This document shows positions 60,714 through 64,000 of a stretch of DNA of 64,000 nucleotides, piece by piece. The DNA is from Opitutaceae bacterium. Lineage in GTDB: Bacteria > Verrucomicrobiota > Verrucomicrobiia > Opitutales > Opitutaceae. The stretch spans positions 266,038 through 330,037 of the forward strand of contig JAHCAZ010000001.1 in assembly GCA_019634615.1 (NCBI GenBank). The letters run 5' to 3'. The notes under the pieces were generated by a model. That model saw nothing but the letters and a program-made list of their open reading frames with translations. It was not told where the DNA came from and did no database searches. Numbering within the stretch: the stretch's first letter is position 1; the number at the start of each line of letters is the position of its first letter. Made by a program: the position numbers and the translations under genes.

Positions 60714-61115
60714 ATGCACTCGCTAACCGCCGCCGCGGCACCCTGCCTGCTGGGGGTGTTGCCGGATCATCCGAGCCTGAGCGAATCGATCCCGTTCCAG
60801 CTCACCGGCCTCGCCGTGGTCTTCATCGCCCTCGGTCTCATCTGGGTGGCCCTGGAGGTCATGGGCCTGTACTTCAAGCGTCGCGCCCCGGCGCCGGTCG
60901 CCGTGCCGGCGCCCGCGGTCCCGGCCGCGCCCGCGCCGGTGGCGCCAGCCGTGCCGGCGGGCCTGCCGCCCGAGCTCGTCGCGGTCATCGCCGCGACCGT
61001 GCAGGTCTCCCTCGAGGGTCCGTATCGCATCCAGGCGATCGTGCCCGTCAACCCTGGCCAGGACTGGGCGCATGAAGGGCGCCGCCAGATCTTCGCCTCC
61101 CATCAAATCCGCTGA
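60714..61115 (+). CDS. OadG/MmdD-like small membrane subunit of the Na+ decarboxylase
   Basis: The 133-residue protein has an N-terminal periplasmic stretch and one membrane helix (FQLTGLAVVFIALGLIWVALEVMGLYF) followed by basic residues. An Ala/Pro-rich linker and a short C-terminal domain (ELVAVIAATVQVSLEG) follow. This is the layout of OadG/MmdD, the subunit that assembles the complex and recruits the alpha subunit. It sits between the biotin carrier and the beta subunit genes, as in mmd/oad operons. Confidence 0.88.
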   Translation: MHSLTAAAAPCLLGVLPDHPSLSESIPFQLTGLAVVFIALGLIWVALEVMGLYFKRRAPAPVAVPAPAVPAAPAPVAPAVPAGLPPELVAVIAATVQVSLEGPYRIQAIVPVNPGQDWAHEGRRQIFASHQIR

Positions 61116-61127
61116 CCCGCCACTGCC

Positions 61128-62372
61128 ATGTTCCAAGGACTTTTGGATTTCTTCACCACCACGGGCTTTGCCCTCCTCACCTGGAAAATGCTGGTGATGT
61201 GGGCCATCGCCGGCGTCCTGCTGTACCTGGCAGTCGCGAAGGGCTTCGAGCCGCTCCTGCTCGTGCCCATCGCGTTCGGCGCCCTCGTCGCCAACCTGCC
61301 GACCCGCGGCGTCATCACCGCGGAGATGCAGCCCAACGGCGTGTATGAGTCGGCGACCTTCAAGATCGAGGGCGAAGTCCTCGACCACGGGGCGCCGGCC
61401 GCGCCCGGCGCGGCGGCGACCCAGGCGGTCAAGGTCACGCGCGTCGAGGGCGGCCTCTACGACTTCATCTCGCAGGGCATCAAACTCGAGCTGTTCCCGC
61501 CGCTGATCTTCCTCGGCGTGGGTGCGCTCACGGACTTCGGCCCGTTGATCGCGATGCCGCGCACCCTGTTCCTCGGGGCCGCGGCGCAGCTGGGGTTGTT
61601 CGTCACCTTCATGGGGGCGGGCTTCCTCGGCTTCACGTCGAAGCAGGCGGCCTCCATCGGCATCATCGGCGGCGCCGATGGCCCGACGGCGATCTTCCTC
61701 ACCAACAAGCTGGCGCCCGAGCTGCTCGGCGCGGTGGCGGTGGCGGCGTACTCGTACATGTCGCTCGTGCCGCTCATCCAGCCGCCGATCATGCGGCTGC
61801 TCACGACCGCCAAGGAACGGCGCATCCGCATGAAATCGCTGCGGCCGGTCTCGAAGCTGGAGAAGATGCTCTTCGCCCTCGTGGTAATGATCATCTGCAT
61901 CCTGCTCGTGCCCGATGCCTCGGCGCTGATCGCCATGCTCATGCTCGGCAACTTCCTGCGCGAGTGCGCGGTGACCGAGCGCCTGGTGAAGGCGGCGCAG
62001 AACGAGATCATCAACGTGCTGACGATCTTTCTCGGCACGAGCGTGGGCATCACGATGGCGGCGGAGAGCTTCCTCGCGCCCGAGACGCTCAAGATCATCG
62101 TTCTCGGCGTGATCGCCTTCGGCTGCTCAACCGCGGGTGGCGTGCTGGTGGCCAAGCTGATGAACGTGATGTCGCCGCGCAATCCGGTGAATCCATTGAT
62201 CGGCTCCGCCGGCGTTTCGGCCGTGCCGATGGCGGCGCGCGTCTCGCACGTCGAGGGCCAGAAGTACGACAAGGACAATTACCTGCTCATGCACGCCATG
62301 GGGCCGAACGTGGCCGGCGTGATCGGCACTGCGGTGGCGGCGGGATACTTCCTGTCGACGCTGGGGCACTGA
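61128..62372 (+). CDS. mmdB: Sodium-pumping decarboxylase beta subunit (MmdB/OadB/GcdB)
   Basis: This 414-residue integral membrane protein decarboxylates carboxybiotin and exports Na+. It has an unusual N-terminal segment with an ETIN-like soluble insertion (residues about 60-110). Next come SQGIKLELFPPLIFLGVGALTDFGPLIAMP, GIIGGADGPTAIFLTNKLAPELLG with the functional Asp (Asp203-type in Klebsiella OadB), AYSYMSLVPLIQPPIMRLL with the conserved Tyr/Ser, and NVMSPRNPVNPLIGSAGVSAVPMAARV. It is the last gene of the locus before a type C palindrome. Confidence 0.95.
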   Translation: MFQGLLDFFTTTGFALLTWKMLVMWAIAGVLLYLAVAKGFEPLLLVPIAFGALVANLPTRGVITAEMQPNGVYESATFKIEGEVLDHGAPAAPGAAATQAVKVTRVEGGLYDFISQGIKLELFPPLIFLGVGALTDFGPLIAMPRTLFLGAAAQLGLFVTFMGAGFLGFTSKQAASIGIIGGADGPTAIFLTNKLAPELLGAVAVAAYSYMSLVPLIQPPIMRLLTTAKERRIRMKSLRPVSKLEKMLFALVVMIICILLVPDASALIAMLMLGNFLRECAVTERLVKAAQNEIINVLTIFLGTSVGITMAAESFLAPETLKIIVLGVIAFGCSTAGGVLVAKLMNVMSPRNPVNPLIGSAGVSAVPMAARVSHVEGQKYDKDNYLLMHAMGPNVAGVIGTAVAAGYFLSTLGH

Positions 62373-62411
62373 GGAGGGTCGATGAATCGGTGAAACCGAT
62401 GGCCGAACCCT

Positions 62412-62440
62412 GTAGGGGCGCACCTCGCGTGCGCCCCTAC
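62412..62440. repeat. Type C palindromic element, short copy 3
   Basis: GTAGGGGCGCACC and GGTGCGCCCCTAC-type arms (GTAGGGGCGCACCTCGCGTG then CGCCCCTAC) meet directly, giving a minimal 29-base version of the elements at 20187 and 50046. It separates mmdB from birA. Confidence 0.85.
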
Positions 62441-62460
62441 GGGCCGGATCGCCGGATTCG

Positions 62461-63225
62461 ATGAACCCGAAACCTTCGCTTCGGAGCAGCCGGCCGGCCT
62501 GGCGCCTCGAACATCACGCCGAGGTGGTGTCCACGCAGCGGCTCGCCCGCGAGCTGCCGGCGTGGGCCGCGGTGTGGGCCGATGTGCAGACCGGCGGACG
62601 CGGCCAGGCGGAGCGGACCTTTGTGTCCGACGCCGGCGGGATTTACCTCACGGCCGTGCTGCCGTTTTCCGGCGACGTTGCCGCGACGCGTGGCTTCGCC
62701 CTGGCCGTGGGCTGGGCGGTGCGCCGCGTCCTGCGCCGCGCGGGTTTCCGCGACGTACGCCTGCGCTGGCCGAATGACCTGATGGTGGGTGCGGCCAAGG
62801 TGGGCGGGATTCTGGTCGAGCAGGGTGCACCCGACACGTTGCTGGTGGGGTTGGGTTTGAACCTGACCAATGCGCCGTGGGTGAGTGACGCGGAATTGAA
62901 AGGCATCGCCGGCCGTCTGGCCGACGCGAACAAGGGTCGGCCGCTCCCGGAACGCGTGAGCCTCGTGCGGCAGCTGCTGGGTGCGATTGGATTCGCGCAC
63001 CGGGAGTTTGGCCGGCGAAAACTCGCGGGCTTTGCGCCGCTGCTGTCCCGTTGCTGGGGCGAGCCGCGCGAGGTCGAGCTGGAGCCGGCGCGCGGGGTGA
63101 TGCTGGCTGACGCGCGCGGGTGGTTTCTGGGAATCACGGCGGATGGCGCGGTGCAGCTGAAGACCGCGACCGGAGCGATCGTGGCGGTGCAGGCGCATCA
63201 CATCACGCGGCTGCGGGAAGTTTGA
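62461..63225 (+). CDS. birA: Biotin--protein ligase (no DNA-binding domain)
   Basis: The 254-residue class I biotin ligase activates biotin with ATP and attaches it to the Lys in AMKM of the carrier protein. It has the biotin-AMP loop [13 protein letters not shown] (GRGR-type with Gln), [29 protein letters not shown] and the C-terminal SH3-like cap ([18 protein letters not shown]). The N-terminal helix-turn-helix found in E. coli BirA is missing, so it does not repress transcription. It is 88 bases after mmdB, so ligase and substrate are linked genetically. Confidence 0.94.
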   Translation: MNPKPSLRSSRPAWRLEHHAEVVSTQRLARELPAWAAVWADVQTGGRGQAERTFVSDAGGIYLTAVLPFSGDVAATRGFALAVGWAVRRVLRRAGFRDVRLRWPNDLMVGAAKVGGILVEQGAPDTLLVGLGLNLTNAPWVSDAELKGIAGRLADANKGRPLPERVSLVRQLLGAIGFAHREFGRRKLAGFAPLLSRCWGEPREVELEPARGVMLADARGWFLGITADGAVQLKTATGAIVAVQAHHITRLREV

Positions 63226-63244
63226 GCAGCTAAGCGTGTGCCTT

Positions 63245-63330
63245 TGGGTAGCGCCCGGCCTCCGGACGGGCGGAGCGATGCACCCATGCGGGAGACGAAC
63301 CGGCCCGTCCGGAGGCCGGGCCCTACCCAC
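63245..63330. repeat. Type A palindromic element, copy 4
   Basis: TGGGTAGCGCCCGGCCTCCG pairs with CGGAGGCCGGGCCCTACCCA around GGACGGGCGG/CCGGCCCGTCC inner arms. It lies in the convergent gap between birA and pnp, beside the pnp terminator. Confidence 0.92.
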
Positions 63331-63351
63331 TGAATTGGAATATCCGCGCAC

Positions 63352-63381
63352 AAAAAAGCCGCGACCTTACGATCGCGGCTT
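63352..63381 (-). terminator. Intrinsic terminator of pnp
   Basis: On the minus strand AAGCCGCGATC pairs with GGTCGCGGCTT around GTAA and is followed by six T (AAAAAA at 63352-63357 on the plus strand). It is 25 bases beyond the pnp stop. Confidence 0.92.
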
Positions 63382-63405
63382 GGGTGAATTGTTTTTCAGC
63401 CTGGA

Positions 63406-64000
63406 TTACGACTGCGCGGGAGCGGCCGGGGCGGCTTCGCCACCCTGCTGCTTCTGCGCCTCGAGTTCCTTCATCGCGGCCTTGCGGCTGAGGCGGACCT
63501 TGCCGGAGCGCTCGTCGATGCCGATGCACTTGACCGTGATGGAGTCGCCTTCCTTGACGACGTCCTCGGTGCGGCGCACGCGGAAGTCGGCGAGCTCGCT
63601 GATGTGGCAGAGGCCTTCCTTGCCGGGGGTGCACTCGACGAAGCAGCCGAACTCCTTCACGCCGGTGACGCGGCCGGTGTAGATCTTGCCCACCTCGATC
63701 GGGACGCCGCCGCCACCGCCGCTGCCGCCACCGCAGAGACCGTCGATCTCCTGGATGGCGCGGGCCATGGCCTCGCCGTTGTTCGAGTAGATGAAGACCT
63801 TGCCGGAGTCGTCCTCGGCGATGTCGATCTGGGCACCCGTCGTCTCGGTGATGCGGCGGATGGTCTTGCCGCCGGGGCCGATGAGGAGGCCGATCTTCTC
63901 GGGGTCGATCTGGATCGTCTGGATGCGCGGGGCGTACTTCGAGAGGTCGGCGCGCGGTGCGGGGAGCGAGGCGAGCATGACCTTGAGGATCTCGATGCGG
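63406..64000 (-). CDS. pnp: Polyribonucleotide nucleotidyltransferase, C-terminal part
   Basis: The 3' end of the PNPase gene runs off the window edge. The frame is open to 64000. The visible part has the KH domain ([18 protein letters not shown]), then a Gly-rich loop and the S1 RNA-binding domain ([32 protein letters not shown]). An Ala/Pro/Gln tail follows. PNPase degrades RNA 3' to 5' by phosphorolysis and is part of the degradosome. The catalytic RNase PH domains lie outside the window. Confidence 0.95.
   Translation of the reverse strand, partial: RIEILKVMLASLPAPRADLSKYAPRIQTIQIDPEKIGLLIGPGGKTIRRITETTGAQIDIAEDDSGKVFIYSNNGEAMARAIQEIDGLCGGGSGGGGGVPIEVGKIYTGRVTGVKEFGCFVECTPGKEGLCHISELADFRVRRTEDVVKEGDSITVKCIGIDERSGKVRLSRKAAMKELEAQKQQGGEAAPAAPAQS

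Overview
The window is GC-rich (about two thirds G+C by eye), densely coded on both strands and bacterial. The gene content points to a fermentative, polysaccharide-degrading member of the Verrucomicrobiota, probably Opitutaceae. It includes a methylmalonyl-CoA/propionate locus with a sodium-pumping decarboxylase, an aerotolerance (Bat) operon, GPH-type sugar transporters, an OMPLA phospholipase and an exopolysaccharide block. The taxonomic call is inference from family content and cannot be proved from the window.

Layout: 1-4400 holds a DUF2235 hydrolase, a fused dihydroxyacetone kinase and two unknown proteins. 4491-11133 is an envelope/exopolysaccharide block: NtrC-type regulator, membrane glycosyltransferase-like protein, outer-membrane barrel and Wzc-like tyrosine kinase. 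It is followed by tRNA-Gly(GCC) with a clear terminator. 11473-24783 is a mixed housekeeping stretch: MFS exporter, BNR-type sugar protein, Gfo/Idh/MocA oxidoreductase, hexapeptide-repeat protein, TrpS, TonB-like protein, DUF4412, YhcH, RlmJ, Hsp20, BASS transporter, MazG-like protein, GluQRS, LOG and NUDIX. 24831-27841 holds two tandem, equally long GPH transporters.

27989-35229 (minus strand) is a Bat operon, moxR-DUF58-batA-batB/C-batD/E, in which batB is fused to a Gln-rich BatC-like part and batD to TPR and SH3-like parts. 35309-39130 holds an RF-like rescue factor, an unknown protein beside a PfkB-type kinase, and a MOSC protein. 39142-46692 has rmuC and, on the other strand, a set of three sensor-kinase-like proteins with a ketosynthase-like protein that lacks both catalytic histidines. 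46706-50916 holds a nucleotidyltransferase, an orphan ABC ATPase, PldA and SurE.

51379-63225 is the metabolic core of the window: a transcarboxylase 5S-like subunit, MutA, MutB, MeaB, epimerase, MmdA/12S, a biotin carrier, OadG-like and MmdB/OadB-like subunits, and then the biotin ligase BirA. Together these can convert succinyl-CoA to propionyl-CoA, either passing the CO2 to pyruvate or using decarboxylation to pump Na+. Partial pnp closes the window.

A second theme is an unusual richness of palindromic intergenic elements, at least eight types (called A to H here). Several fill the whole gap between convergent or divergent genes. Some donate stop or start codons, one lies in frame inside batB/C, and one is a nested double palindrome. 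No transposase, CRISPR array or prophage was seen.
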